From contig NC_083583.1 of assembly GCF_027579695.1 (NCBI RefSeq), positions 20,126,257 through 20,190,256 of the forward strand: a stretch of 64,000 bases of DNA, in the 5' to 3' direction. Under the pieces are notes generated by a model, which worked only from the letters and a program-made list of their open reading frames with translations, was not told where the DNA came from and made no database searches. Both the position numbers and the translations under genes were made by a program. The DNA comes from Neoarius graeffei (lineage: Eukaryota; Chordata; Actinopteri; Siluriformes; Ariidae). Of the stretch, positions 46,241-58,255 are shown piece by piece (position 1 is the first letter of the stretch; each line of letters starts with the position of its first letter).

Positions 46241-46966
46241 AAACGAAGCTGGTGACTGCTTCTGAGGAGGAGATACTGGGCTTTTATTCTAATATTGCTG
46301 CTTCTGATGCCAAATCTGCTGTACTATGTCTTGTTGCGTCCTACAATGAGGACCAAAAGAGAGAGAAAACATCCTTAAGCCATTGATCATTCTTCACTGC
46401 GAAGAATTCATGGCAATGAATTATGTCAACCTATTAAATGTCTGTGAGAAAGTAACTCTTTCAATCACAGAACAAGAATGTGAAGGTATAGAAAAGGAAA
46501 CCAGACAGCAAGCGCAGCTGAAAGTTTGGTTCGCTCAGCGTACTGGAAGAATCAAAGCTTCAAAGTTGAGAGCAGCCTGCCACACAGACCCAGCTAAACC
46601 CTCAAGGAGTTTAATTAAGAGTATCTGCTATCCAGAGGCCCACAGGTTCACAACATCAGCAACCAGGTTTGTGGTTGTCATTAAAAATAAATAGTTGTTT
46701 ACCACAAGTATTTTCTCCCCTCAAATTAAAATTAATTTCTGAGATTATATCACTTATTTGCAGTGGTCGAGTTGTAAAATCAAACCAGGGGGGATGGTGA
46801 AATTTTTAGTCGCGTGTCGACCCATCGGTCGGTCCGTCGGTGGGAAACTGGTTTGCTTTTAGGAGGGTTTGCACACAACGTAGGTCTGTGGACCTTGTTC
46901 ATTTACCAGACATACAGTATTTTGTGCTGATAAAGTGTGTAGTACGCACTGAGTACCCTTTTTATT

Positions 46967-47343
46967 CATCTCATCTCATTATCTCTAGCCGCTTTATCCT
47001 TCTACAGGGTCGCAGGCAAGCTGGAGCCTATCCCAGCTGACTACGGGCGAAAGGCGGGGTACACCCTGGACAAGTCGCCAGGTCATCACAGGGCTGACAC
47101 ATAGACACAGACAACCATTCACACTCACATTCATACCTACGGTCAATTTAGAGTCACCAGTTAACCTAACCTGCATGTCTTTGGACTGTGGGGGAAACCG
47201 GAGCACCCGGAGGAAACCCACGCGGACACGGGGAGAACATGCAAACTCCACACAGAAAGGCCCTCGCCGGCCCCGGGGCTCGAACCCAGGACCTTCTTGC
47301 TGTGAGGCGACAGCGCTAACCACTACACCACCGTGCCGCCCAC
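46967..47343 (-). mobile_element. tRNA-derived SINE
   Basis: Full-length minus-strand copy with 12-bp duplication accctttttatt on both sides. Confidence 0.93.
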
Positions 47344-48048
47344 CCTTTTTATTGTTGTAAAAAACATAATACACTGGTATTTTACTGTAAAACATGCACA
47401 GTGTGGATGTCATGTGTCATATTTAGTCAGTCTCCTGGCTGACATACCTACCCGTACCACATTCTCCATATTAGGGTGAAATGCAGATGACAAATTTGAA
47501 GTGTAACTTCATAGTCATGGTAGGCTCCTTTTAAATCGTTTGGTAAATAATTTATTAAAACCTCAGCAGGCAATGTAAATGAACAACTGAATCTTTTCAT
47601 ATCAAGTCAATAGAATTTTTATTCAAAGCTGAACATTGGGAACATTGAGTTAAATACAGAGGTAGGTAGGGAACCAATAAGCTAAAACAAGCAATAGTAT
47701 ATTGTAAATCAGCCTTACATGTTGTGACCGGCTCTCTAATGAGGCAATGAAGCCTTCAAAACTGCTAGTGTCGTTTATTTTAGCCTTTCTGTCTTGAATA
47801 GCACTTTTTGTTGCCTGAAGAATAACAAACGAACGTCCAGGCTGATTAAATTAATGGCCTTATACAAGAAATCAAAGCTAACATGAACCTGAGTAAGCTA
47901 TCGATAGCTGGCTAGACTCCAAACTAATATTCATTATGATAGCTGTGTTGTTATCCGCCGCCCACAAATTAGGCTCCATATCGGGAACTTTACAGCATGA
48001 CAGTGGGCTCACAGAAAGTGGGACTGATATTCGTAACTCTTGACTTAC

Positions 48049-48122
48049 CTCCTGAAATGTTTTTTCTTGCGATCTTAAATCCGAACTTGCTTAGGTCTTG
48101 CTGTCCACTCCGCTTGGCCATG
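48049..48122 (-). pseudogene. first exon of a hAT transposase remnant
   Basis: Reads MAKRSGQQDLSKFGFKIARK and a few more residues, then a good donor (ggag then GTAAGT) on the minus strand. Short basic N-termini of this type start fish hAT transposases. No further exons remain in the outer hAT element. Confidence 0.5.
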
Positions 48123-48417
48123 ATGCTGCAATCCGCTGCTGTCACTGACGCCGAATGAAATCAAAAATAACGGAACCCCAACTGAATGTCACCTCCTCAA
48201 ACGCTTCGCTTGCGCGCGCCCTCTCTCGCGGTAGCTTATTGTATGCTCAGTTTCAGCAGAGCTACGTGGAATGGCATTTCTAATTCCAATGTTAAATAGA
48301 AGTAATGTCCACATTTATTGATAAAATTGCTCAAGGGAATGGAGGGGGGATGCCCGTTTTAGAGGGGGGATGATTTTGACCATTTTTTGTTCCAGGGGGG
48401 ATGGCATCCCCCCTCAT

Positions 48418-49840
48418 CACAGGCGCAGATAGAGGGGGGGACGGGGGGGATTCGTCCCACCCAGATTTAAATTCACCTCGTTCGGTCCCCCCCACTTATA
48501 GGGAGGAAAAAACGTCTATGCTGTCTTTCTTTGCATAAGGCAAACCTCACGGAAAAATCAAAAGACTAATTACCATTCGGTTTATTGAGGTGCACAGCAG
48601 TGTATACAGTTGCAACTGCACAGACTGCACAGGTTGCGAGCTCGAGCTTGGTTGCTATGGTTACCCACAAGTTTGACAGGCATATCGGGGACAGCGCCTC
48701 CTAGTTCAGGACCCCAACACGGCATGATGAAGGGTGCCAAAAGGCAGAAAACGATTGCATCGTTTCGTTTTTTCAAAAAAAAAAAAAAAAAAAACGACTG
48801 TAAGTAAACTGTGCCTTACTTTATCATATCACCTTGCAATTTTTTGATAGTCTGTTCAAAGTAATGTCGTAGTGAAAGTAAAATCGTACGGAGTAGAGAA
48901 GCCTTTCTGGTAGCCTCCTTCTTTCGGTGGTAGCCTGTAGATACAGTGCTCAGAAGGCAGTTTTAATGTTTAATCTGGCGTTCCCTGCCATAATTTCAGC
49001 GAGCATATTGTTTCATAAGGAAACTTTGCGAAGAGTTGTTGACTGACTGCCGCTCACGCAACACACAGGCATAGTTAGAAAGTCAGGATGCACTGGTTTA
49101 CACTTTACACACACACACGTAGCCCAGCCTCTCGCTATGGTTAACAGTTGGAACTTAGCGGTTTTAAAACTAGTTTTGCAGTTTTGCAATTTCTGTGCGT
49201 GATGATAATGTGTAAACTTTGGATTTCCATAGGCTATGTTAAAATGTTATCATTGTCCTGGCCTGCAGGTAGTTCCTGGTGATGGCAGTGAGGGAGGTGA
49301 AATAACATGTATACACACTACCGTTCAAAAGTTTGGGGTCACCCAGACAATTTTGTGTTTTCCATGAAAAGTCACACTTTTATTTACCACCATAAGTTGT
49401 AAAATGAATAGAAAATATAGTCGAGACATTTTTCTGGCCATTTTGAGCATTTAATCGACCCCACAAATGTGATGCTCCAGAAACTCAATCTGCTCAAAGG
49501 AAGGTCAGTTTTATAGCTTCTCTAAAGAGCTCAACTGTTTTCAGCTGTGCTAACATGATTGTACAAGGGTTTTCTAATCATCCATTAGCCTTCTGAGGCA
49601 ATGAGCAAACACATTGTACCATTAGAACACTGGAGTGAGAGTTGCTGGAAATGGGCCTCTATACACCTATGGAGATATTGCACCAAAAACCAGACATTTG
49701 CAGCTAGAATAGTCATTTACCACATTAGCAATGTATAGAGTGGATTTCTGATTAGTTTAAAGTGATCTTCATTGAAAAGAACAGTGCTTTTCTTTCAAAA
49801 ATAAGGACATTTCAAAGTGACCCCAAACTTTTGAATGATA

Positions 49841-49885
<45 letters not shown>

Positions 49886-49947
49886 AAATGGAATAATTTG
49901 CTGACAGCTCAGTCCCCCCCAGTTCAAAAATCCTATCTGCGACCCTG
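48418..49947 (+). mobile_element. inner hAT element
   Basis: Ends cacaggcgcagatag and ctatctgcgaccctg are imperfect inverted repeats. The 8-bp duplication cccctcat lies at 48410-48417 and 49948-49955. A short plus-strand start (MMKGAKRQKTIASFRFF, 48724) before an A-run looks like a hAT transposase N-terminus. Confidence 0.82.
49315..49845. mobile_element. Tc1/mariner-type MITE
   Basis: Inverted ends cactaccgttcaaaagtttg and its near-complement close to 49845; no ORF. A second, reverse-oriented copy is at 57420-57948. Confidence 0.88.
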
Positions 49948-50847
49948 CCCCTCATCCCCCCTCAACTCGAGTACTGCTTATTTGCATCTGAACAAACCTT
50001 TACCTGATACTGTATTATCACCAGATCAAAAATGATTTTTGAAATTGATTTGTTTAACTGGAGATGGGGTTGTACACATGAAAAAGCAACAAGAGAGACC
50101 TATGAAAGAATGATGTATGGAGTCCATGAACATTTTGTGGTGTCAGGCAGTAATCTGAAGGTAAATCCCCAGTGGCCTTATCTAGGTGCTTCATCTGATG
50201 GCATTGTAAATTGTGACTGCTGTGGTAAAGGTTGCTGTGAAATCAAATGCCCATTTTGTTGTAAACAATCTACAATACAAGAAGTGAAAAAAGTACCTGC
50301 TTGACAGAGATTGACAGTAATATCTCACTAGATCACCAACAAATCTACTATTATCAAGTACAGGCCCAGCATACTTGCCAACTTTTCAAAATTCTCATGG
50401 GGGAGAAAAATGCGTGAACGACATTTTCAATTGGACGAGGGTATGATGCACGGTTGAAACGATAAAAACAGTGGATCCCAATTCATTGCAAACCATTTGA
50501 AATTTATACAATTAAAGAGTTTTTGAATTGATCTTGTTCTATCAATTACTATAGGTTATGGGATTCATGTATCAGGCATGAGAGAGCTCCAAGTGAAAAA
50601 TCTGAACTAATACTCTTGTCTTGAATTTTAATATCATAACAATGAAAGGGAAGTCTTAAATCAGATTTTTAGCTGAAAAATCTCATGCCTGAATATTGTC
50701 TACATACAGAGACCCACAGAAAATAACACAAGTGATGCTTTAGACTTAATGTTTATCATTTCTTAAAATAGTCACAGTGAATGAAAGTATTATTGGATTG
50801 CATCAAATGTGTTTTCCTTCTGTAAGCTCATGTAAAGATACAGAGAA

Positions 50848-51232
50848 CTATAATCTCATCTCATCTCATTATCTCTAGCCGCTTTATCCTGTTCTACAGG
50901 GTCGCAGGCAAGCTGGAGCCTATCCCAGCTGACTACGGGCGAAAGGCGGGGTACACCCTGGACAAGTCGCCAGGTCATCACAGGGCTGACACATAGACAC
51001 AGACAACCATTCACACTCACATTCACACCTACGGTCAATTTAGAGTCACCAGTTAACCTAACCTGCATGTCTTTGGACTGTGGGGGAAACCGGAGCACCC
51101 GGAGGAAACCCACGCGGACACGGGGAGAACATGCAAACTCCACACAGAAAGGCCCTCGCCAGCCACGGGGCTCGAACCCGGACCTTCTTGCTGTGAGGCG
51201 ACAGCGCTAACCACTACACCACCGTGCCGCCC
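50848..51232 (-). mobile_element. tRNA-derived SINE
   Basis: Full-length minus-strand copy with aactataat duplicated on both sides. Confidence 0.93.
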
Positions 51233-52184
51233 AACTATAATATCATGTATATAAATTAAATAAAATTTTAATAAGATTTAACTAAAATAGTAACAACTCA
51301 GTTAAATAAATACTGCACTGTCTTAGTACTACTAAAATGCATCTCTCTCACTTAACACTTTCCAACAGAATTTTTAAAAAGCACTAGAAATACTATCAAA
51401 AGCCTATCGGAATGCATCAAAGGAATTTGCTCATTTGCAAACTTTGACTGAAAGTTTTCAAACAAAATTTTAAAATGGCACTATAAATGCTACCATACTA
51501 TCAAAATATACTCCGCAAAGAAATTCACTTGAATGCAAAATTTTAGTACAACCAAAATACACTCACTAGTAATCTTTCACTTAAAACCTCAAAACTCGAT
51601 CAAAATCAATCACTTTCCAGATAATTCACTTGCAAACTTTCACTTAAAACTTTCAAACATAAATTCAAAATAGCACTAATACACCACCACACTCTTCAAA
51701 TACACCCATCAAACAAATTCTCTGTCATTCAAAATTTCACTAAACACTTTAGAAGTTGTACAGTTTGTTTCTGAAATGGTACGGAAGACTAGTTTAATTT
51801 CACACTCAAATGTCCATTATATTCTGAGTTAAGGTATCTTTACCTTAAAATGTGTAACTGGCTGGTCGAACATTTGCTTATCCATGGAAATTCATTCTCC
51901 CATGCAACCTGGTACAGACGTGATTGCTTAATTGCATAAGCTTGGTGCAAGATCATTTTATGCAATTAAGTGATCTATGCAATTAAGAGATCAGGCTACT
52001 TCGAGGATAGTTTAAGCCCAGTTGTGTGATTTGCATTGTCGTGTAATGTGTTTTGCTTGATACATTTCTGCATGGTATACAATAAATATTTGTGTAACAT
52101 TAGAAATTTACTTAAAATAATCAACTATTAACAAACGTGATTATTGTTCCAATGTTTATTTAACATTATAAATTTACTTAAAAT
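51233..52184. other. AT-rich sequence without recognisable gene
   Basis: Repeated short motifs (aaaatttcact, cttaaaac-type) but no ORF or termini. Part of the 4.2-kb element. Confidence 0.5.
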
Positions 52185-52340
52185 GGGCGGCACGGTGGTG
52201 TAGTGGTTAGCGCTGTCGCCTCACAGCAAGAAGGTCCTGGGTTCGAGCCCCGGGGCCGGCGAGGGCCTTTCTGTGTGGAGTTTGCATGTTCTCCCCGTGT
52301 CCGCGTGGGTTTCCTCCGGGTGCTCCGGTTTCCCCCACAG
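52185..52340 (+). mobile_element. tRNA-derived SINE, 3'-truncated
   Basis: Has the head and first third of the body with both promoter boxes, and stops abruptly at 'cccccacagtc'. Truncation at the 3' end is unusual for a retroposon and implies a later deletion. Confidence 0.88.
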
Positions 52341-53159
52341 TCAAATCTTCCCCGTAAACCAATGCAAGTAAATGGACTGAACTTCATAAAGCCCCTTTCT
52401 ACAATAATATTTAACTCGATGCCTTTTATTCACCCATTAACACACACACGTATATATTTCGGAAACAAACAGGCATCAAAACAACACATAACTTTTAATG
52501 TGATGGTTATAAATAGTGTGCGAAATACCCTGTACACTGCAAACTAGCGACAGATACGCGATAGATAGCTCAGGTAAGCTAATCAGTCAGCATACCGTCG
52601 CAAGCTACCAAAACCTGAGGCCACAATAACCAACCTACAAGACTGAATATGATAAATGATGGAAATAGTGGAAAAACTGGAAAAAGTGAATGAAAATAAA
52701 AATTTACTGTTTTATTTATTGAGTCACCACACAGACCTACTCTCGTTGAATAAAGTGAGCTGAATGACCGCCAAACTGAGTTTGGCCAGGTTCTAACGTC
52801 ATACCAAAACAAAATACATCACTGATTCCTTCACATTCAGAAAGGTTAAAAACATTCATCATACGTTCAAAAACGTTCATCATAGTGTGGCACTGTATTA
52901 TCTAATTCTCACTGCTTATAACTCTACACCTACCCGGTGAAATGTAACTGAATTGTCTTGGCCAGCCCTAAGGGTCCCATCTGCATCTCATCATTGCTGA
53001 GGAGTGTGCTCCCATCACCCAATCAAGCATCCAGCCAGAGCAGGTCATGATATATTTTACCATATTAACATGCCATTGTTGTGTGTTATGCCTGATGTAA
53101 AGACTCTCGTCTCTGCGAGCCTACCACACAGATTTAATACTTGTCATTTTTAGGGCATA

Positions 53160-53633
53160 CCTAACAACGTGTTTTCTTTCTCTCTCTCTCCCCCCCCCCA
53201 ATCTGTTCCTCTGAGTTACATGTTGATCCTGGGATTAAGATGCTGGCCTCTTCTGCCCCTCGGACCTGCTTGATCCATCCTGGTGCCCTGTGTCTGGTCG
53301 GAGTTTTATCGCACCGCTCCTGTGAAGGACGGCCCCATGAGGACAGTTGAGGGTTATACCTGTTAAAACTGTTAATATTATAGTCAGGCTGTCTGTTGTT
53401 GCCCAAATGAGGATGGGTTCCCTTTTGAGTCTGGTTCCTCTCGAGGTTTCTTCCTCATGTCGTCTGAGGGAGTTTTTCCTTGCCACCGTCGCCACAGGCT
53501 TGCTCATTGGGGATAGATTAGGGATAAAATTAGCTCATGTTTTAAGTCGTTCAAATTCTGTAAAGCTGCTTTGCGACAATGTTTATTGTTAAAAGCGCTA
53601 TACAAATAAACTTGATTTGATTTGATTTGATTT
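53160..53633 (+). mobile_element. L2-type LINE 3' UTR fragment
   Basis: Matches, in opposite orientation, the 3' end of the LINE at 60384-64000: shared ggttcctctcgaggtttctt, tttgcgacaatgtttattgt and caaataaacttgattt, then TGATT-type repeats. It is a heavily 5'-truncated insertion with no coding. Confidence 0.85.
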
Positions 53634-54883
53634 GGAGATGAGCTGGGAAACTGAAGACTGAAGGAACAGTATTGAAAAGCATTTTTCCAGTCTCACCTGT
53701 GAAAGGTAATCCCATGTGATCTCGTTTGGACGGTAAACCTGTTGGTACAGTTAAACGCAGCACATGAATGAGGCATCTTTATTCTCGGCTACTGTCTAGA
53801 CGCTATACCAGAGACGGCTGAAGAATCTCCACTTTGCCACATCCAATATGGCGGCGAGGATGACGTATGATTCTATGCAGAATGCGGCGTCTATGTTTAT
53901 ATGTCTATGGTCCTCTCAGTATTCACAAAAGTAGGTGATGACGCTACACTGACGTCATAACCGGAGATTCCATGGAATCTCGTGTGCTCTGCGCATGTGC
54001 AGAAGATGATTGATGGGAAAATACCCTGTATTGTTATGCGATAAACCGATCAGTTGGAAGGTTTTTGCCATGAATTTTTATGCATATAAGCAATATATGC
54101 AATTAACCGATCAAATTTGTATATGAATAATGGGGAATGGTTTGTGGTTTTCTACTTCTTATGCAAATAAGCGATTTATGCGATTAACCGATATGCAATT
54201 AAGTGATATGATCTGTATTTGCATTCATAGTTTTGCCGTTTGGTATTGGGTTTAGTGGCCATGATGAATGACTGCTTGTAAAAAATGTCGGACAGCCTGG
54301 GTGAATCCTGCATTACGGAAGTGACTGTCGTTCTGTTCGTTAATTGGTTAAAAATCAGTTGACGTCAGCAGTGTTTCTCATACGATTCTGATCGGACATA
54401 ATCGGGAGTATTTTTAACTTGGCGGTAGGGATTTCCCCAAACCGGGAGATTATCCAGTTTTTAACAAATACGATTAGGAGGCGGGAGACGGAGGCTAAAA
54501 TTGGGAGCCTCCCACCGAAATCGGGAGGGTTGGCAAGTATGGCCCAGATATTCATTGCTGATGTAGAATATTGTGATTTTGTTGTTTGGATTGAACACAT
54601 CTATGAAGATAATGTTTTCTGGGAGGAAGCGGTAGCGAAATTTCACTCCGCTGGGATACTGCCCGAACTATTAGGAAAGTGGTATACCAGGCCTGTGAGA
54701 GTTAGTTTACAAGAAGAGACAGAGGAAGAATCAGATGGTGAAAGTAGGACCTGGTGTTATTGCAGAGAAGAAATTGAACAGGGGTGGGTTTCTCAAAAGC
54801 ATCGTAGCACAAAATCATCATTAAATGGTAGAGTGAGCAGCACATTGAACACCTCTCTTCTAGTTAAGATGCTCTAGCATTAA

Positions 54884-56349
54884 CCCTTTGATGCAAAACA
54901 TGGGTCAAAAGTTTTTATCTTCTATATCTTTGCAATAAATTAATTACATCATTCAGTATTCAAGGTATTCCTCAATTAACTTGTTTTTGATCATCATCCA
55001 TCCTTATTTTATTTTTTCCTTTCTTACTTTTTGAATAAAAACCCTTTTTGTATCACTACCCTTCTAATGCACAACATGGGTCAAAAACGACCTGCATTCA
55101 TTTTCCAGGTTATTTCATGTATGGCTGAGTGTTTCTATGATATACTTTTGAAATAAATTCATTTTGTCATTTACTTTTCCAAATATGCAGTAAATATCTT
55201 GTTTTTGTTTAGCACAAATCATCATTTTTATTTTTCCTTTCTTAAGTTATGAACAAGCACAGCTTTTGTAATTCTACATCAAGTTTACACACATGGGTCA
55301 GAAACGACCCGCATGCATTTACTCCAGCGTTTGGTGGGAACTGTGAATTGTGCTTGTGTCAGACATTTCACAGCACAGCACAGCGCCCTTTGCCCATCTC
55401 ATACATGGAAGTGATGTTTTTCAATTGTTCTAACATTACCTTAGAAAAAAATTGATTATGTTTAGGTTCCCTTGAGAGTGAGTAGATTACTTGTCAGAAA
55501 GTTACAAGTAATTACTATTAGCTACCGAGCTGTTGACATATTCTACTTTAGTTAGCTAATTTTATTGTAGTTGGTTTAGCTAACTACATAGTCTCATCTC
55601 ATCTCATTCTCATCTCATCTCATTATCTCTAGCCGCTTTATCCTTCTACAGGGTCGCAGGCAAGCTGGAGCCTATCCCAGCTGACTACGGGCGAAAGGCG
55701 GGGTACACCCTGGACAAGTCGCCAGCTCATCACAGGGCTGACACATAGACACAGACAACCATTCACACTCACATTCATACCTACGGTCAATTTAGAGTCA
55801 CCAGTTAACCTAACCTGCATGTCTTTGGACTGTGGGGGAAACCGGAGCACTCGGAGGAAACCCACGCAGACACGGGGAGAACATGCAAACTCCACACAGA
55901 AAGGCCCTCGCCGGCCCCGGGGCTCGAACCCAGGACCTTCTTGCTGTGAGGCGACAGCGCTAACCACTACACCACCGTGCCGCCTAACTACATAGTTAAT
56001 AAATAAATAACTGGCCCCATTCACTGCTAAAGTAATTACTTGAAACAAATTATTATTATAGTATTAAGACATTTAATTTTAAATCACACTTGGATGACCC
56101 ATGTGTAGTAATATAAAAAGTATTTTTGTTCATAAAGTAGGAAAGAAAAAATTAAATTAATGATTTGTGGTAATTAAAAACAAGATATTTAAAGAATACT
56201 TGGAATATTCAATCATAAAATAAATTGATTTCAAAAGATAGAGCAAAGGAAAACTCAGTCAGCATGAAATAACCTGGAAAATGAATGCGGGTCATTTTTG
56301 ACCCATGTTGTGCATTAGAAGGGGTGCGCATATGTTTTGCATCAAAGGG
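54884..56349. mobile_element. piggyBac-like non-autonomous element
   Basis: Ends ccctttgatgcaaaacatgg and tttgcatcaaaggg lie between TTAA copies (54880-54883, 56350-56353). CCY termini with TTAA targets are the piggyBac signature. The interior has repeated catgggtcaaaaacgacc motifs and a SINE at 55590-55985; no transposase. Confidence 0.8.
55590..55985 (-). mobile_element. tRNA-derived SINE
   Basis: Full-length minus-strand copy with a long CTCATCTCAT tail. The 12-bp duplication ctaactacatag lies on both sides. Confidence 0.93.
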
Positions 56350-56489
56350 TTAAGAGGCTTTTGGGAAACCCACCACAGATTCGTTTGAATGAAGATTGTA
56401 AAATTGTGTGGTTTCACATGAAATGTCTCCAAATTGATCAAGCCCTATCTGGACAATGGTTCTGCCCATCCTGTCAGGCAACTCAATAA

Positions 56490-56663
56490 TTCATGCAAGG
56501 ACATGTACATAAGTAGTATATTTTATTAACATTTTGATATTCTTGTTTTTATATTATTAACCCAACAAACCTTTACATTTCAAACGAGGAAGAGCTTTGA
56601 CAAAATAGAGTACAAACACAGTCTAAAAGCATACAAAAAACATCACTTAACATCAGTTAAATC
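56490..56663. other. sequence downstream of the YqaJ-gene stop
   Basis: Possible 3' UTR of the dead gene. AT-rich; no polyadenylation signal stands out. Confidence 0.4.
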
Positions 56664-56947
56664 ATCTCATCTCATCATCTCTAGCCACTTTATCCTGTTC
56701 TACAGGGTCGCAGGCAAGCTGGAGCCTATCCCAGCTGACTACGGGCGAAAGGCGGGGTACACCCTGGACAAGTCGCCAGGTCATCACAGGGCTGACACAT
56801 AGACACAGACAACCATTCACACTCACATTCACACCTACGGTCAATTTAGAGCCACCAGTTAACCTAACCTGCATGTCTTTGGACTGTGGGGGAAACCGGA
56901 GCACCTGGACACGGTGAGAACATGCAAACTCCACACAGAAAGGCCCT
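56664..56947 (-). mobile_element. tRNA-derived SINE, 5'-truncated with internal deletion
   Basis: Minus-strand copy with tail and body. It lacks the promoter head and a short body segment near 56906. Confidence 0.9.
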
Positions 56948-57417
56948 TAAACGGAATAATGTGTTTACCTATTCAATGCAAAAACAAAAAATTCCTAAAG
57001 AAAAGAAGAATCTGCTTACATCATTGATTTATATCATTATATGGTTGGATCTGGAAGAAAAGAGAATGGGGTGGTACACGAGGAAGCCTTTCCCTCTCAT
57101 AGCTCCAGGGCCCTGGGTTTGATGCTGACATCGGGCTACTGTCTGTGTTCTGTTTGAGTTATTACAAAGGAAGAAAATATACTTTTATTTACTGTACTGA
57201 TTTACTAATACTTTTCATGTAAATATGACGGTCATAACTTATGACTTAGAGATAAGACAGAGCAGTATAGGCATGACTTAAGCCTGGACTAAATATGAAC
57301 TGCACTTTTTTGTCTTTCCACATGGTCACACAGAGTGTGATTCCAGACACATTTGTTCATTGGTTTGATAATCTCTTGCTAATTTTCTCATTGTTATGAC
57401 CTCATTTCCCTGAAATA
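56948..57417. other. non-coding sequence
   Basis: No ORF, repeat termini or RNA gene recognised. Confidence 0.5.
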
Positions 57418-57419
57418 TA

Positions 57420-57948
57420 CACTACCGTTCAAAAGTTTGGGGTCACTTTGAAATGTCCTTATTTTTTGAAAGAAAAGCACTGTTCTTTTCAATGAAGATC
57501 ACTTTAAACTAATCAGAAATCCACTCTATACATTGCTAATGTGGTAAATGACTATTCTAGCTGCAAATGTCTGGTTTTTGGTGCAATATCTCCATAGGTG
57601 TATAGAGGCCCATTTCCAGCAACTCTCACTCCAGTGTTCTAATGGTACAATGTGTTTGCTCATTGCCTCAGAAGGCTAATGGATGATTAGAAAACCCTTG
57701 TACAATCATGTTAGCACAGCTGAAAACAGTTTAGCTCTTTAGAGAAGCTATAAAACTGACCTTCCTTTGAGCAGATTGAGTTTCTGGAGCATCACATTTG
57801 TGGGGTCGATTAAATGCTCAAAATGGCCAGAAAAACGTCTTGACTATATTTTCTATTCATTTTACAACTTATGGTGGGAAATAAAAGTGTGACTTTTCAT
57901 GGAAAACACAAAATTGTCTGGGTGACCCCAAACTTTTGAACGGTAGTG
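57420..57948. mobile_element. Tc1/mariner-type MITE
   Basis: TA-flanked, with perfect inverted ends cactaccgttcaaaagtttg and complement. Reverse orientation of the copy at 49315-49845, with high similarity throughout. Confidence 0.92.
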
Positions 57949-57989
57949 TACCATGAATGCTCTCACAGCATTTAAGTATTGAAATATTC

Positions 57990-58170
57990 ACATATAATGG
58001 TTGTCTATGTGTCAGCCCTGTGATGGCCTGGCGACTTGTCCAGGGTGTACCCCGCCTTTCGCCCGTAGTCAGCTGGGATAGGCTCCAGCTTGCCTGCGAC
58101 CCTGTAGAAGGATAAAGCGGCTAGAGATAATGAGATGAGATGAGATGAGATGAGATGAGATGAGATGAAT
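57990..58170 (+). mobile_element. tRNA-derived SINE, 5'-truncated
   Basis: The 3' third of the family, ending in about seven GATGA-type units. Confidence 0.9.
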
Positions 58171-58189
58171 ATTCACATATACTTTGAAA

Positions 58190-58255
58190 GGGCGGCACGG
58201 TGGTGCAGTGGTTAGCACTGTCACCTCACAGCAAGAAGGCTCTGGGTCATGTGAC
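58190..58255 (+). mobile_element. tRNA-derived SINE head fragment
   Basis: Only the first ~65 bp (gggcggcacggtggtgcagt onward) before unrelated sequence. Confidence 0.8.

Larger units (their letters stand above)
46761..49976 (-). mobile_element. hAT element with nested insertions, in a YqaJ-gene intron
   Basis: Terminal repeats cagtggtcgagttg and caactcgagtactg are flanked by the perfect 8-bp duplication cttatttg (46753-46760, 49977-49984). It contains a SINE (46967-47343), a second hAT (48418-49947) and, within that, a Tc1-type MITE. Confidence 0.88.
50370..54541. mobile_element. 4.2-kb element with CATACTTGCCAAC ends, inside a YqaJ exon
   Basis: Starts catacttgccaac and ends with the complement ggttggcaagtatg. 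gcccag lies on both sides (50364-50369, 54542-54547), and joining the flanks restores the exonuclease frame across the site (YYYQVQAQ to IFIADVEY). The interior has a SINE (50848-51232), a truncated SINE (52185-52340), an L2-type 3' fragment (53160-53633) and long AT-rich stretches, with no transposase. Subterminal cccgggag/gggagcctccc motifs occur at the right end. Confidence 0.82.
54782..56374. mobile_element. MITE with GGTGGGTTTCTCAAAAGC ends, split by another element
   Basis: Ends gggtgggtttctcaaaagc and gcttttgggaaacccacc are inverted repeats. acag is duplicated (54778-54781, 56375-56378), and joining the flanks restores the zinc-finger frame (EEIEQ to IRLNEDC). The inner TTAA-target element at 54884-56349 accounts for most of its length. 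Confidence 0.8.
26637..56489 (+). pseudogene. SWIM / YqaJ-type exonuclease / PHD-like gene shredded by insertions
   Basis: Six coding segments on one strand fit together: 26637-27133, 45777-45995, 46241-46666, 50064-50369, 54542-54781 and 56379-56489 (stop TAA). They give, in order: an N-terminal region (IEYPDILNYLILQT; AYKSLDAYNFFVSGW); a SWIM-type zinc finger (HCDC...ACSH); CTEEKSKWLPAHVKKVPY; the YqaJ-type exonuclease domain (WFAQRTGRIKASK; WPYLGASSDGIVNCDCCG; CEIKCPF); the exonuclease C-terminus (QIFIADVEYCDFVVW; GILPELLGKWYTRP); and a PHD-like C4HC3 finger (WCYC...C...H...C...FCPSC). YqaJ-family proteins are phage-type exonuclease/recombinases; in fish such genes are multicopy. Breaks: TAA at 26737, frameshifts near 27080, 45890 and 50289, and four exon insertions. 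It is not functional. Confidence 0.75.

Noticed and set aside
46994..47413. Stop-free frames of 90-140 codons recurring at 43290, 47413, 51143, 56048 and 59726
   Set aside because: All are the same SINE read through; no evidence of translation.
26637..56489. Viral gene suggested by the name YqaJ viral recombinase
   Set aside because: The family name reflects phage homology; introns, SWIM and PHD-like modules show a eukaryotic gene.
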